From positions 1 to 33,416 of the forward strand of contig NTJY01000009.1 in the NCBI GenBank assembly GCA_002457245.1: 33,416 nucleotides of DNA. Direction: 5' to 3'. Below, piece after piece: positions 6,750-16,082 of the stretch. The DNA comes from SAR92 bacterium MED-G29 (GTDB lineage: Bacteria > Pseudomonadota > Gammaproteobacteria > Pseudomonadales > Porticoccaceae). The translations under genes were made by a program, and so were the position numbers. Position 1 is the stretch's first letter, and each line of letters starts with the position of its first letter. A model generated the notes under the pieces. It did no database searches and was not told the DNA's origin. It saw nothing but the letters and a program-made list of their open reading frames with translations.

Positions 6750-8903
6750 ATGATGAGCGCTCCTAAACTGAAACCAGTAACTACTGAAAAGAATTCTACA
6801 GAAATTGTCATGCAAGCTGCATCTCTTGATATTTGGGACAAAAAGTATCGCCTTAAAGACAAAGAATCGAACCCTGTCGATGTGGATATTAACGCAACTT
6901 ACATGAGGGTTGCTAAAGCACTATCTGATGTTGAAGTGAAAGCAAAACGAGAAGAGTGGAGAGAGCGATTTGTCTGGGCTCTCCAACATGGAGCAATCCC
7001 AGCAGGTCGAATCATTTCAAATGCCGGTGCTCAAGCATATAAACCTGCTACGTCAACAATTAACTGTACCGTGTCAGGGATTGTTCCGGATTCGATGGTT
7101 GGCATATTAGAAAAGAATCTTGAAGCTGGCCTAACTCTCAAGGCAGGCTGTGGTATCGGGTATGAATTTTCAACATTACGTCCGAAAGGAGCTTATGTCT
7201 CGGGTGCTGGAGCATATACCTCCGGGCCACTATCGTTTATGGATATATATGACAAAATGTGTTTCACCGTCTCCTCTGCAGGGGGTCGACGTGGTGCTCA
7301 GATGGCAACCTTCGATGTAAGCCACCCGGATGTTTTTGATTTCGTAAAAGCAAAACGAGAAGATGGCCGTCTTCGGCAATTTAATCTCTCTCTACTGATT
7401 ACTGAAGAGTTCATAGAAGCCGTAAGAGCCGATGGCAACTGGGACCTTACATTCCCAATTAGCTCCAAGGAAATTGAGGGAGGTCTCGATCTCAAGGGGG
7501 AAAATGTAGTTTGGAAGCACTTCCCAACATCAGAAGGATATACGACCAACAAAGATGGCTTAGTAGCGTGCCGTATCTATGAAACAATTAGAGCCCAAAA
7601 ACTTTGGAACGCTATCATGTCATCTACCTATGACTATGCTGAACCAGGCTTCATACTCATTGACCAAGTAAATAAGCATAATAATAATTGGTTCTGTGAG
7701 GATATTCGAGCGACTAATCCCTGTGGAGAGCAACCTCTCCCTCCCTATGGAAGTTGTCTCTTGGGCTCAGTTAATCTGACAAAATTCGTAAGAAACCCCT
7801 TCACCAAAGATGCATTCTTTGACTGGGAGGAATACGCCGAGGTCGTAGCCATCTTTACTCGTATGCTTGATAACGTTGTAGAAATTAATGGGCTCCCTTT
7901 AGATGGACAGCGCAGTGAAATAGAATATAAGCGTCGGCATGGCATGGGCTTCCTTGGATTGGGTTCAGCCATCACAATGCTTTGCATGAAATATGGGGAT
8001 GAAGACTCTCTTCAATTTACTGATCGTATCGCAAAAGAGATGGCGGTTTCTGGTTTAAGTGCAGGATTGGATTTAGCCAGGGAGAAAGGACCAGCACCCA
8101 TCATGGAAGACGAGTTTGATGTCACTGCTGCACTATTATTTAAACAACCTGAACTAGCACAAGATGGTATTAAGGTTGGCGACAAAATTAAAGGTAAAGT
8201 GCTACTAGGAAAATATAGTAGATACATGCAACAGGTTGCGGAAGTGGCGCCAGATCTTATAGATTCAATAGTTGATGAGGGATGTCGTTTTAGTCATCAC
8301 TCCTCAATAGCGCCAACTGGAACAATTTCTTTATCGCTTGCCAATAACGTCAGTAATGGTATTGAACCAAGTTTTGCTCACCATTACTCAAGGAACGTTA
8401 TTAGAGAAGGAAAGAAATCGAAAGAGAAAGTTGATGTGTTTTCTTACGAGCTACTTTCTTATCGAACACTTATAAATTCTAAAGCAATGCCATTTAGTTC
8501 AGACCCCTCAGAGGCACTACCAGACTATTTCGTGAGCTCAGAAAACATAATGCCCAAAGCTCACGTTGATATTCAGGCGGCTGCTCAGAAATGGGTTGAT
8601 TCCTCAATTTCTAAAACAATTAATGTACCAACTGATTGTGAATATGAGGAGTTCAAAGATATTTATCTTTATGCCGCAGAAAAAGGTCTAAAAGGATGTA
8701 CAACTTTCCGATTTAATCCAGAAGCCTTCCAGGGAGTGTTAGTCAAGGAAAGTGATCTAGAAAATACTACGTACAGCTTTACCTTGGAAGACGGCTCAAC
8801 TGTTGAGTTCAAAGGTAATGAGGAGGTTGAATATGATGGTGAAACTCACACTGCTGCCAATCTCTTTGATGCTCTAAAAGAGGGTTATTACGGAAAGTTC
8901 TGA
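6750..8903 (+). CDS. nrdJa: adenosylcobalamin-dependent (class II) ribonucleotide reductase, catalytic part
   Basis: Reduces ribonucleotides to deoxyribonucleotides with a thiyl radical made from adenosylcobalamin. The ten-stranded barrel core is complete: substrate-reducing Cys106 in NCTVSG, the Asn323-Cys325-Glu327 radical centre in NPCGEQPLPPYGSC, and a second redox-type Cys near residue 650 in LKGCTTFRF. No N-terminal ATP-cone is evident. The protein (717 aa) ends without the TSCPD region and terminal zinc ribbon; these are in the next gene, so this is the NrdJa half of a split enzyme as in Pseudomonas aeruginosa. Two tandem ATGs are possible starts (6750 and 6753); AAAGGA at 6741-6746 is better spaced for the second. 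Regulation by NrdR is strongly suggested by the promoter. It needs B12 but not oxygen. Confidence 0.95.
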   Translation: MMSAPKLKPVTTEKNSTEIVMQAASLDIWDKKYRLKDKESNPVDVDINATYMRVAKALSDVEVKAKREEWRERFVWALQHGAIPAGRIISNAGAQAYKPATSTINCTVSGIVPDSMVGILEKNLEAGLTLKAGCGIGYEFSTLRPKGAYVSGAGAYTSGPLSFMDIYDKMCFTVSSAGGRRGAQMATFDVSHPDVFDFVKAKREDGRLRQFNLSLLITEEFIEAVRADGNWDLTFPISSKEIEGGLDLKGENVVWKHFPTSEGYTTNKDGLVACRIYETIRAQKLWNAIMSSTYDYAEPGFILIDQVNKHNNNWFCEDIRATNPCGEQPLPPYGSCLLGSVNLTKFVRNPFTKDAFFDWEEYAEVVAIFTRMLDNVVEINGLPLDGQRSEIEYKRRHGMGFLGLGSAITMLCMKYGDEDSLQFTDRIAKEMAVSGLSAGLDLAREKGPAPIMEDEFDVTAALLFKQPELAQDGIKVGDKIKGKVLLGKYSRYMQQVAEVAPDLIDSIVDEGCRFSHHSSIAPTGTISLSLANNVSNGIEPSFAHHYSRNVIREGKKSKEKVDVFSYELLSYRTLINSKAMPFSSDPSEALPDYFVSSENIMPKAHVDIQAAAQKWVDSSISKTINVPTDCEYEEFKDIYLYAAEKGLKGCTTFRFNPEAFQGVLVKESDLENTTYSFTLEDGSTVEFKGNEEVEYDGETHTAANLFDALKEGYYGKF

Positions 8904-8919
8904 TTTTACAAATGGATTC

Positions 8920-8933
8920 CGCAGAAGACTGCG
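8920..8933 (+). other. short hairpin in the nrdJa-nrdJb gap
   Basis: CGCAG (8920-8924) pairs perfectly with CTGCG (8929-8933) around AAGA. It directly abuts the nrdJb ribosome-binding sequence GAGGG (8933-8937). It may tune the ratio of the two polypeptides or favour re-initiation. Five base pairs alone could be chance. Confidence 0.3.
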
Positions 8934-8942
8934 AGGGATTAA

Positions 8943-9632
8943 ATGAATAAGAGAATTGAAAAGAAAATAGTTGGGTACAAAGTCGTTTCTGAGGAGCAAG
9001 AGGCTCCAAAAGCAGAGGCTATGGAAACGCCAACTGAAAGTAATATTATCCAAATGCATGAGAAGGTCTCCAGACCTGAGGCTCTTGCAGGCAGCACATA
9101 CAAGATCAAAACACCAATGTCAGACCATGCAATGTATCTTACGATCAATGACATTATTTTAAATGAGGGCACAGATCATGAACTACGCCGTCCATTTGAG
9201 ATATTTCTAAATTCGAAGAATATGGATCAGTATCAGTGGATCTCTGCATTGACTCGTGTGATCTCTGCTGTGTTCCGGAAGGGTGGAGACTGCACATTTC
9301 TTGTTGAAGAACTGAAGGCAATCTTTGATCCACAAGGTGGATATTTCAAATCTGGAGGACGTTTCATGCCGTCCTTAGTGGCAGAAATCGGTTGGGCAAT
9401 TGAAGATCATCTACAAAAAATAGGGATGATGTCTAAGATCGAAATTCCAGAACATCAACAAAAAATTATGGACGAGAAGCGTGCTGACTTTGAGCAGGCT
9501 AACTCGGCGGAAGAGGAAGTCTCCGACTTTCCTCCAAATGCCGAGCTATGTAAAAAATGCAGTCATAAAGCGGTTATCCTGATGGACGGCTGTATGACGT
9601 GCCTTAATTGTGGCGATTCAAAATGCGGCTGA
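8943..9632 (+). CDS. nrdJb: class II ribonucleotide reductase, C-terminal subunit (TSCPD plus redox tail)
   Basis: Supplies the C-terminal part of the split NrdJ. A variable N-terminus (1-50) is followed by a TSCPD domain (about 52-165: YKIKTPMSDHAMYLT, PFEIFLNSKNMDQYQW, KGGDCTFLVEELKAIFDPQGGYF, MPSLVAEIGWAIE). A charged linker leads to a zinc-ribbon-like tail with CKKC and CMTCLNC, ending in DSKCG, the mobile Cys motif that re-reduces the active site. It begins 39 bp after nrdJa and has its own GAGGG site and ATG. At 229 aa it is close in size to P. aeruginosa NrdJb. It is probably cotranscribed with nrdJa under NrdR, ending at the terminator at 9644-9674. Confidence 0.93.
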   Translation: MNKRIEKKIVGYKVVSEEQEAPKAEAMETPTESNIIQMHEKVSRPEALAGSTYKIKTPMSDHAMYLTINDIILNEGTDHELRRPFEIFLNSKNMDQYQWISALTRVISAVFRKGGDCTFLVEELKAIFDPQGGYFKSGGRFMPSLVAEIGWAIEDHLQKIGMMSKIEIPEHQQKIMDEKRADFEQANSAEEEVSDFPPNAELCKKCSHKAVILMDGCMTCLNCGDSKCG

Positions 9633-9643
9633 TAGACCAGTGA

Positions 9644-9674
9644 TAAAAAAGTGGCTATTTAGCCGCTTTCTTAT
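9644..9674. terminator. bidirectional rho-independent terminator
   Basis: A 7-bp stem AGTGGCT/AGCCGCT (9650-9656 and 9661-9667, one G-T pair) closes the loop ATTT. It is preceded by six A residues and followed by TTCTT, so it can work in both directions. It sits between the convergent nrdJab and propionyl-CoA operons. Confidence 0.75.
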
Positions 9675-9682
9675 TGTCTGAT

Positions 9683-10882
9683 TTATGACAAAAAGGTGCT
9701 CACAAGTTTAAATAACCCTAGTGCTGACACAACCAAGACAACCAAAATCCCAGTAATATTGGCAAACTTCCCATTGCGGTGTAAGCCAATCAAATCTTCC
9801 CTATTAACAATAATTAATAAAAAAATTGCAATAACCGGTAATAGCAGCCCATTCGCTGCTTGCGCAAATAAAATTGCGGCAATTGGTTTGGTTCCCATAG
9901 CGGCAAAGCCAGTGCCAATTGAAAGTACCGACAACCAAATAGCTCTGAAACGATAATCCTTGAATTCTGAAGGCCAACCCAATGCACCAGTGACTGCATA
10001 GGCTGCTGCAAGTGGCGCTGTAATGGCGCTAGTCAAGCCTGCAGCCATCAAACCAAACGCAAAGAAAATATTGGCTGATGCACCCAAAACAGGCTCCAGT
10101 TGCGTTGCAATTGATGCCGATGAAAATAATCTGTCTGTTCCAAAAAACGCTACTGCCGACGTACTCATAACGGCTAAAGTAATTAGCCCTCCAAGACCGA
10201 TGGATAGAATAATATCACTGCGAGATTCAGTCAGCGCCAATTTTAACTCAACATCTTTCCACTTCTCTTTGGCAAGATTAGCATGCAAAAAAAGATTATA
10301 TGGAACTACGGTGGTCCCAATTAGCGCAATAACTGTGAGTAATGAGTTTTCAGGAATAGAGGGCACCAGTAAGCCTCTAAAAACAGCATGATAATTGACA
10401 TCTATCATGATCATTGTGACAACAAACACAACACTCATTGTAAGAACTAAAATAACTAGCAATGGCTCCAGAATTTTGTACCCGCTTGAACCAAGAAGGA
10501 TTGCGGAGATCATACCAAGAATTACCGCACACACAGATATAGGAAGCCCTGAAATGGACTGCAATCCAAGTGCAGCCCCTGAAATATTTCCAGCCTCATA
10601 AGCTGCATTTCCTAAACCAATTGCAGCCACAACCAGAAAGACAGATCCTCTGCTAATAATTGGATTGGTGAAGGTAGATCTCAATGCCTCTGAAAGACCG
10701 GATCCGGACGCTAGACCCAAGCGAGCGGCCATTTCCTGGAGTATTCCTGTAGCAACCAATGAAAACAAGAGGGCCCACAGAAGCACAAAACCAAAATTTG
10801 CTCCCGCAACGCTGGCCGTTGCTATGCTTCCTGGACCAATGAAGGCAGCTGTAACAAGTATTCCAGGACCAAACCGGGGCAT
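9683..10882 (-). CDS. atypical Nramp (SLC11)-like transporter (399 aa)
   Basis: Polytopic membrane protein with the Nramp fold signature (about 10-11 hydrophobic segments), probably a cation or related solute transporter of the inner membrane. The usual metal-binding motifs are altered. Transmembrane segment 1 reads GPGS at residues 16-19 instead of DPGN. Segment 6 reads VPYN at 193-196 instead of MPHN, although the following LFLHA is kept. All three canonical side-chain ligands (Asp, Asn, Met) are therefore missing, so classical Mn/Fe uptake cannot be assumed. It is the last gene of the propionyl-CoA operon, 21 bp after the carbonic anhydrase. The ATG has GGAG 6 nt upstream. Substrate unknown; the family call is firm. 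Confidence 0.85.
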   Translation of the reverse strand: MPRFGPGILVTAAFIGPGSIATASVAGANFGFVLLWALLFSLVATGILQEMAARLGLASGSGLSEALRSTFTNPIISRGSVFLVVAAIGLGNAAYEAGNISGAALGLQSISGLPISVCAVILGMISAILLGSSGYKILEPLLVILVLTMSVVFVVTMIMIDVNYHAVFRGLLVPSIPENSLLTVIALIGTTVVPYNLFLHANLAKEKWKDVELKLALTESRSDIILSIGLGGLITLAVMSTSAVAFFGTDRLFSSASIATQLEPVLGASANIFFAFGLMAAGLTSAITAPLAAAYAVTGALGWPSEFKDYRFRAIWLSVLSIGTGFAAMGTKPIAAILFAQAANGLLLPVIAIFLLIIVNREDLIGLHRNGKFANITGILVVLVVSALGLFKLVSTFLS

Positions 10883-10903
10883 GCCATTCTCCAGTTCCTA
10901 AGA

Positions 10904-11482
10904 CTATTTTATTATTTTTAATCCGCCTGTATGGACATCAAAAATAAGACCATGGATGTTAACATGACTAGACACTAGGGGATGTTGTCTGATCTTATCT
11001 ATATCATCAAGAATAGTTTGATGGAGATCCGTGAACGTTCCCCAATTTATAGTTTTAGCCAGGACCGATCCAGGTTTACAGTTTTTAGTAGAATCGCGTT
11101 TTGGATTTATCCAAAGACCCTTTTCTAAACTTGCAGTCTCAAGGTCTTGCTCTAATAACTGGCCAAGGACCTCGTCAGTTATTTTTGACATACCACATTC
11201 TGTGTGCCCAATGATAAACCAATCTTTGGTCCCCAGCACTTTGTGAGAAACTACTAAAGATCGGATCGCATCATCAGTCGCCCGACCACCAGCGTTCCTT
11301 ATTATGTGAGCCTCGCCATCCTTTAATCCTGCAAATTCATATGGATTCAATCTACAGTCCATACACGTAAGAATGGCAATACGTTTGCCCGGCTGAGCAC
11401 TGAGACCAGCTTTATCAAAGATCGCCTTATAATGCTCATTCAACTGCATCATTTCAGACAAATTTTTATTTTCTTCCGGCAT
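10904..11482 (-). CDS. beta-class carbonic anhydrase (192 aa)
   Basis: Interconverts CO2 and bicarbonate with a zinc centre. Ligands Cys40, His93 and Cys96 (GHTECGM) and the Asp42-Arg44 dyad (CMDCRLNP) are present, as is the RNAGGRATDDAIRSL segment. The short protein and the C-terminal DVHTGGLK resemble the small beta-CA clade that includes mycobacterial Rv1284. An extra Cys43 sits within the dyad, where Ala is usual. I chose the ATG at 11482 because GAGGAT precedes it; a TTG at 11521 would add 13 residues. It follows meaB by 39 bp and precedes the Nramp-like gene by 21 bp in the same operon. Its likely job here is bicarbonate supply to the biotin-dependent propionyl-CoA carboxylase (inference). 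Confidence 0.88.
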   Translation of the reverse strand: MPEENKNLSEMMQLNEHYKAIFDKAGLSAQPGKRIAILTCMDCRLNPYEFAGLKDGEAHIIRNAGGRATDDAIRSLVVSHKVLGTKDWFIIGHTECGMSKITDEVLGQLLEQDLETASLEKGLWINPKRDSTKNCKPGSVLAKTINWGTFTDLHQTILDDIDKIRQHPLVSSHVNIHGLIFDVHTGGLKIIK

Positions 11483-11521
11483 AGCTCTGATCCTCAAAAC
11501 CTTACTTGTAAGTCTAATCAA

Positions 11522-12505
11522 TTAATTGGAGTTTTTGTATAGGTCAATAGTTCTCTGAGCGGCAGCTGTTGCGGGCAATTCACCTCTAAGTACAGCATTT
11601 TCCATTTCTGGTATTAACGCCTTAACTCTTTCATCATCCTTCAAATCCGCAACCAGAGATTCAACCATTTCACTCCACATCCATGACTTAGCTTGGTTAG
11701 CTCGATTCTGTTGCAATTGGCCCGTCTCAGACAATATCTTGTTGAAGGCATCAACCTGGGCCCATGCCTCAATGATACCCTCATCATTAATCGAAGAGCA
11801 GGACATCACTGGCGTTTGCCAACCATCAAATCGTGATGCTAAAAATTGAACGGCCGATCGATAGTCACTCGTTGTTCGAGCAGCCAAAGCTACTTGATCA
11901 CCATCTGACTTATTAACTAAGATCAGATCAGCAAGCTCCATAATTCCTCGTTTAATGCCTTGCAGCTCGTCGCCCCCAGCAGGCAAGAGGAGTAACAAAA
12001 ACATATCTGTCATATCAGCTACAGCCATTTCTGACTGTCCGACGCCCACTGTTTCCACCAATATAATATCAAATCCAGCAGCTTCACAAAGTAACATAGA
12101 CTCTCTTGTTCTCCGGGTCACTCCACCTAGAGTACTTCCCGCCGGAGACGGTCTGACAAAAGCTTTCTCAGTAAAGGCTAAATTTTCCATGCGCGTCTTG
12201 TCGCCCAGAATCGAGCCCCCAGTGACGGCCGAGGAGGGATCTACAGCCAATACGGCCACCGAATGTCCAAGTTGAATTAAGTGGGACCCTAAGACTTCGA
12301 TAAAAGTTGATTTACCGACTCCTGGTGCGCCTGAAATACCAATTCGAATGGAGTTACCTACATCAGGGATAAGAGTTTCCAAAAGTTCAACCGTCTGCTG
12401 CCGATGATCATCGCGGGTTGATTCTACCAGCGTAATAGCCTTTGCCAGAGCTCGACGATCACCTTGCCTAAGTTGGTCTGATAATGTCTTTATCGCCTGT
12501 GCCAT
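11522..12505 (-). CDS. meaB: methylmalonyl-CoA mutase-associated GTPase MeaB
   Basis: G3E-family GTPase that gates cobalamin loading and protects methylmalonyl-CoA mutase from inactivation. Walker A is GISGAPGVGKS (56-66), followed by AVDPSSAVTGGSILGDKTRM, ETVGVGQSE (Walker B/switch) and the base-recognition motif NKSDGD. At 327 aa it has the normal length for MeaB (older name ArgK). It begins 12 bp after pccA. Its place in the same operon as the mutase makes this assignment firm, in preference to other G3E proteins. Confidence 0.95.
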   Translation of the reverse strand: MAQAIKTLSDQLRQGDRRALAKAITLVESTRDDHRQQTVELLETLIPDVGNSIRIGISGAPGVGKSTFIEVLGSHLIQLGHSVAVLAVDPSSAVTGGSILGDKTRMENLAFTEKAFVRPSPAGSTLGGVTRRTRESMLLCEAAGFDIILVETVGVGQSEMAVADMTDMFLLLLLPAGGDELQGIKRGIMELADLILVNKSDGDQVALAARTTSDYRSAVQFLASRFDGWQTPVMSCSSINDEGIIEAWAQVDAFNKILSETGQLQQNRANQAKSWMWSEMVESLVADLKDDERVKALIPEMENAVLRGELPATAAAQRTIDLYKNSN

Positions 12506-12517
12506 CTAAACCTATCT

Positions 12518-14500
12518 CTACTTAAACTCTAAAATAATTTGGTCTACCGCTAAACTATCACCCTGTTCAGCCTCAATATTACCTACAACACCATCTTTTG
12601 TCGCACGCAAGCTATTTTCCATTTTCATTGCTTCAATTACCGCTAACTCTTCACCCTCTTTAACCTCTTGGCCCTCATTTACCGAAAGGTTAACTAATAA
12701 TCCAGGCATTGGAGAGAGCAAAAATTTAGACATGTCCTGGGGTGGTTTAAACAGCATATGTTTCATAAAATCAGCTGCTCTTGGTGATATCACCTGAGCA
12801 TTGATTTCTGTGCCTCGATAAAATAGCCGATATCCCGATGCTACAGGCTCTACTTGCACAGAGACATTGACATCGTTAATCACTGCCTTGAATAATGGAT
12901 CTCCTAGTCTCCACTCAGTAAAAATACAATAATCCTGCCCATCAAGCTCCACTAAATAACCAGTATCGGTGAGTCTCACCCGCACTGAGCGGCGTTGGTC
13001 TGCGATGATAACAATCCATTCGTTCGACGGTTCAACTTCGTGACCCTCTAGCTGATCAGACAATAGCCCAGCCCGCTCACAATCCAATTGATGGACTGAC
13101 GCTGCTACAACAACTGCAATTTCTGGATCATTTTGAACGACTAAATCAGCATGAAATCCATCAGGGAATTCATCAGCTATAAAATTGGTAGTAAGGTCTC
13201 CGTCAACGAAACGAGGGTGAACCATTAATGCGTTAAGAAAACTAATATTGTGATTAACCCCGCGTATATAGTAGTTGTCTAAAGCATCTACCATGCGAGT
13301 AATTGACTGAGAGCGGTCATCGCCATAGGTAATTAACTTAGCAATCATGGGATCGTAGAATATTGATATTTCACCACCCTCATAGACACCACTATCCACT
13401 CGAATCCCGTTTCCCTTAGGCTCGCTGTACTTAACTAGCCGACCTGTGGAAGGAAGAAAGTTACGTAATGGATCTTCGGCATATACTCGCGCCTCGATCG
13501 CCCAGCCAGACAAGGTAACATCATTCTGGGTCAACATTAACTTCTCGCCCGATGCTACCCTAATCATAAGTTCTACGAGATCCTGACCTGTAACCAACTC
13601 AGTTACAGGATGCTCTACCTGCAGGCGAGTATTCATCTCTAAAAAATAGAAATTCATGTCTGCATCAGCAATAAATTCAACCGTGCCAGCTGATTGATAG
13701 TTAACGGCCCTAGCAAGAGCACAACTCTGCTCGCCCATCTTCTTGCGCGTCTCATTATCTAAAAAAGGAGATGGCGCTTCCTCTATAACTTTTTGATGTC
13801 GGCGTTGGATAGAACATTCTCTTTCGCCAAGATAAATCACGTTACCCTGACTATCCGCCATTACCTGAATCTCAATGTGTCTGGGTTGTTGTATATATTT
13901 TTCTATAAAAATACGATCATCACCAAAACTCGATTTCGCCTCATTTGTTGCTCGTTCAAAACCTTCCCGACAATCTCCGTCATTGTTGGCCACTCGCATT
14001 CCCTTACCTCCACCACCAGATGAGGCCTTGAGCATTACCGGATAACCGATCTCAGCACTAATTTCTATGGCATGGTCAGCATCTCTAACCACGTCGGTAT
14101 AACCCGGAATTGTATTAACACCTGCTTGCTCCGCGATCCGTTTAGAAGTAATTTTATCACCCATTGATTCTATGGCTTCTTTACTCGGACCGATAAAAAT
14201 AATGCCTGCAGCATCCAGGGAATCACGGAAATGACCATTTTCAGACAAGAAACCATAACCAGGATGAACAGCATCAGCACCAGTATCAAGGCAAGCCTGT
14301 ATGATTTTATTGATCGCCAGATAGCTATCTGAGGACACGGACGGTCCTATATGGACCGCTTCATCAGCCATTTGAACATGCAGAGAATCACGATCAGCAT
14401 CTGAGTATACTGCAACGGTAGCAATACCCATCTTCTTTGCAGTGATGAACACCCTACAGGCTATCTCGCCACGATTGGCCACTAAAATCTTTTTCAGCAT
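12518..14500 (-). CDS. pccA: propionyl-CoA carboxylase alpha subunit (biotin carboxylase plus BCCP)
   Basis: Carboxylates its own biotin with ATP and bicarbonate and hands the carboxyl group to PccB. The N-terminal biotin carboxylase domain runs to about residue 450 (ANRGEIACRV, GSSGGGGKGMR-like ATP grasp loop, EMNTRLQVEHPVTE). A middle BT-like linker region follows. The C-terminal biotinyl domain carries AMKMEN with the biotin acceptor Lys626. At 660 aa it has the usual length. Sequence alone does not separate propionyl- from 3-methylcrotonyl-CoA carboxylase; the adjacent pccB-type gene, mutase and meaB decide it. The ATG is 28 bp after pccB. Confidence 0.93.
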   Translation of the reverse strand: MLKKILVANRGEIACRVFITAKKMGIATVAVYSDADRDSLHVQMADEAVHIGPSVSSDSYLAINKIIQACLDTGADAVHPGYGFLSENGHFRDSLDAAGIIFIGPSKEAIESMGDKITSKRIAEQAGVNTIPGYTDVVRDADHAIEISAEIGYPVMLKASSGGGGKGMRVANNDGDCREGFERATNEAKSSFGDDRIFIEKYIQQPRHIEIQVMADSQGNVIYLGERECSIQRRHQKVIEEAPSPFLDNETRKKMGEQSCALARAVNYQSAGTVEFIADADMNFYFLEMNTRLQVEHPVTELVTGQDLVELMIRVASGEKLMLTQNDVTLSGWAIEARVYAEDPLRNFLPSTGRLVKYSEPKGNGIRVDSGVYEGGEISIFYDPMIAKLITYGDDRSQSITRMVDALDNYYIRGVNHNISFLNALMVHPRFVDGDLTTNFIADEFPDGFHADLVVQNDPEIAVVVAASVHQLDCERAGLLSDQLEGHEVEPSNEWIVIIADQRRSVRVRLTDTGYLVELDGQDYCIFTEWRLGDPLFKAVINDVNVSVQVEPVASGYRLFYRGTEINAQVISPRAADFMKHMLFKPPQDMSKFLLSPMPGLLVNLSVNEGQEVKEGEELAVIEAMKMENSLRATKDGVVGNIEAEQGDSLAVDQIILEFK

Positions 14501-14528
14501 TGGTATCTCTATTTAATCCTTGAATAGC

Positions 14529-16061
14529 TTAAAGAGGAATATTGCCATGCTTACGCCAAGGATTTTCAACAGACTTATTTCGTAACATAGCTAGCGATCT
14601 AGCAACTCGCTTTCGGGTGGTGTGAGGCATGATTACATCATCAACATAACCTCGTTTACTTGCGCTAAATGGATTTGCAAACTTCTCTTTATATTCTTCA
14701 GTTCGAGCTGCTATTTTCTCTTTATCACCCAAATCCTTGCGGAAGATAATCTCGACCGCGCCCTTTGGACCCATCACAGCAATCTCAGCCGAGGGCCAAG
14801 CTAAGTTCACATCCCCACGAAGATGTTTTGATGACATAACATCATAAGCTCCCCCATAGGCCTTTCGAGTAATCACCGTAACCTTTGGAACCGTGCATTC
14901 AGCATAGGCATATAGAAGCTTGGCTCCATGTTTAATAATACCGCCGAACTCCTGGCTGGTGCCGGGCATAAATCCAGGCACATCAACAAAGGTTAGGACA
15001 GGGATATTAAAAGAATCACAAAAACGGATGAATCTTGCTGCTTTTTTTGACGCATCTATATCTAAGCACCCAGCCAGCACCATTGGCTGATTAGCAATTA
15101 CTCCAACACTAGAGCCATCTATCCTGATAAAACCTGTAATAATATTCTTGGCATAATTCACCTGCGTCTCAAAGAAAACTCCCTCATCAGCAACCTTTAA
15201 GATAGTTTCTTTCATGTCATAGGGTTGATTAGGATCACTTGGAATAAGAGTATCTAACGACATCTCTACTCGATCAGCAGAATCCTCCGTTGGCCATACA
15301 GGTGGTTTTTCTTGATTATTAGCAGGAAGATAATTGAAAAAGAGACGTACTTTTTCAAGCGCCTCAATATCATTCTCAAACGCTAAGTCTGCCACTCCAG
15401 ATTTAGTCGAATGAGTCAAAGCTCCACCCAGCTCCTCTGCTGTCACGGCTTCATGAGTCACCGTTTTAACCACATCAGGGCCCGTCACAAACATGTAGGA
15501 ACTATCTTGGACCATAAAGATAAAGTCAGTAATCGCCGGTGAATAAACAGCACCACCTGCACAGGGACCCATCACCATTGAAATTTGAGGGATCACTCCA
15601 GATGCCATTACGTTGCGCTGAAAAACTTCAGCATAACCACCTAGAGATGCAACACCCTCTTGAATACGCGCTCCACCAGAATCATTAAGCCCAATAATAG
15701 GAGCTCCGACCTTCATTGCTTGATCCATTACCTTGCAGATCTTTTCCGCATGAGCCTCAGAGAGTGCACCTCCAAAAACGGTAAAATCCTGACTAAATAC
15801 AAAAACTAAACGACCATTAATGGTTCCGTAGCCGATCACAACGCCGTCTCCAGGTACGTGCTGCTGATCCATATCAAAATCAGTACAACGATGCTCTACA
15901 AACATGTCCCACTCTTCAAAACTATTTTCGTCAAGAAGCAGATCAAGTCGCTCGCGCGCAGTTAACTTACCTTTTGCGTGCTGAGTATCAATTCGTTTTT
16001 GACCGCCGCCCAATCGGGCGAGTCGTCTTTTCTCTTCTAACTGTTCAAGAATTTCGCGCAT
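14529..16061 (-). CDS. pccB: propionyl-CoA carboxylase beta subunit (carboxyltransferase)
   Basis: Transfers the carboxyl group from biotin to propionyl-CoA, giving (S)-methylmalonyl-CoA. Two crotonase-like carboxyltransferase halves are present, with oxyanion-hole glycine pairs (GGARIQEG and [12 protein letters not shown] in the N-half; YGGAYDVM in the C-half) and the conserved [12 protein letters not shown] segment. At 510 aa it is typical of PccB. The start is taken as the ATG at 16061, 6 nt after GGAG; an in-frame TTG just upstream lies too close to that site. It begins about 20 bp after the mutase gene, within the same operon. Confidence 0.95.
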   Translation of the reverse strand: MREILEQLEEKRRLARLGGGQKRIDTQHAKGKLTARERLDLLLDENSFEEWDMFVEHRCTDFDMDQQHVPGDGVVIGYGTINGRLVFVFSQDFTVFGGALSEAHAEKICKVMDQAMKVGAPIIGLNDSGGARIQEGVASLGGYAEVFQRNVMASGVIPQISMVMGPCAGGAVYSPAITDFIFMVQDSSYMFVTGPDVVKTVTHEAVTAEELGGALTHSTKSGVADLAFENDIEALEKVRLFFNYLPANNQEKPPVWPTEDSADRVEMSLDTLIPSDPNQPYDMKETILKVADEGVFFETQVNYAKNIITGFIRIDGSSVGVIANQPMVLAGCLDIDASKKAARFIRFCDSFNIPVLTFVDVPGFMPGTSQEFGGIIKHGAKLLYAYAECTVPKVTVITRKAYGGAYDVMSSKHLRGDVNLAWPSAEIAVMGPKGAVEIIFRKDLGDKEKIAARTEEYKEKFANPFSASKRGYVDDVIMPHTTRKRVARSLAMLRNKSVENPWRKHGNIPL

Positions 16062-16082
16062 CAATTTCTCCCTCGGAGCGAT

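Noticed and set aside
8904..8942. nrdJa/nrdJb as one gene broken by a mutation
   Set aside because: nrdJb has its own ribosome-binding site, ATG and N-terminal extension, and the split point matches the known two-gene form.
10883..11521. TTG start at 11521 for the carbonic anhydrase, and similar upstream TTG or GTG starts for pccB (16064), the mutase (18233) and hisB (24939)
   Set aside because: In each case an ATG slightly downstream has the better-spaced Shine-Dalgarno sequence, and the extra residues are not part of the conserved domains.
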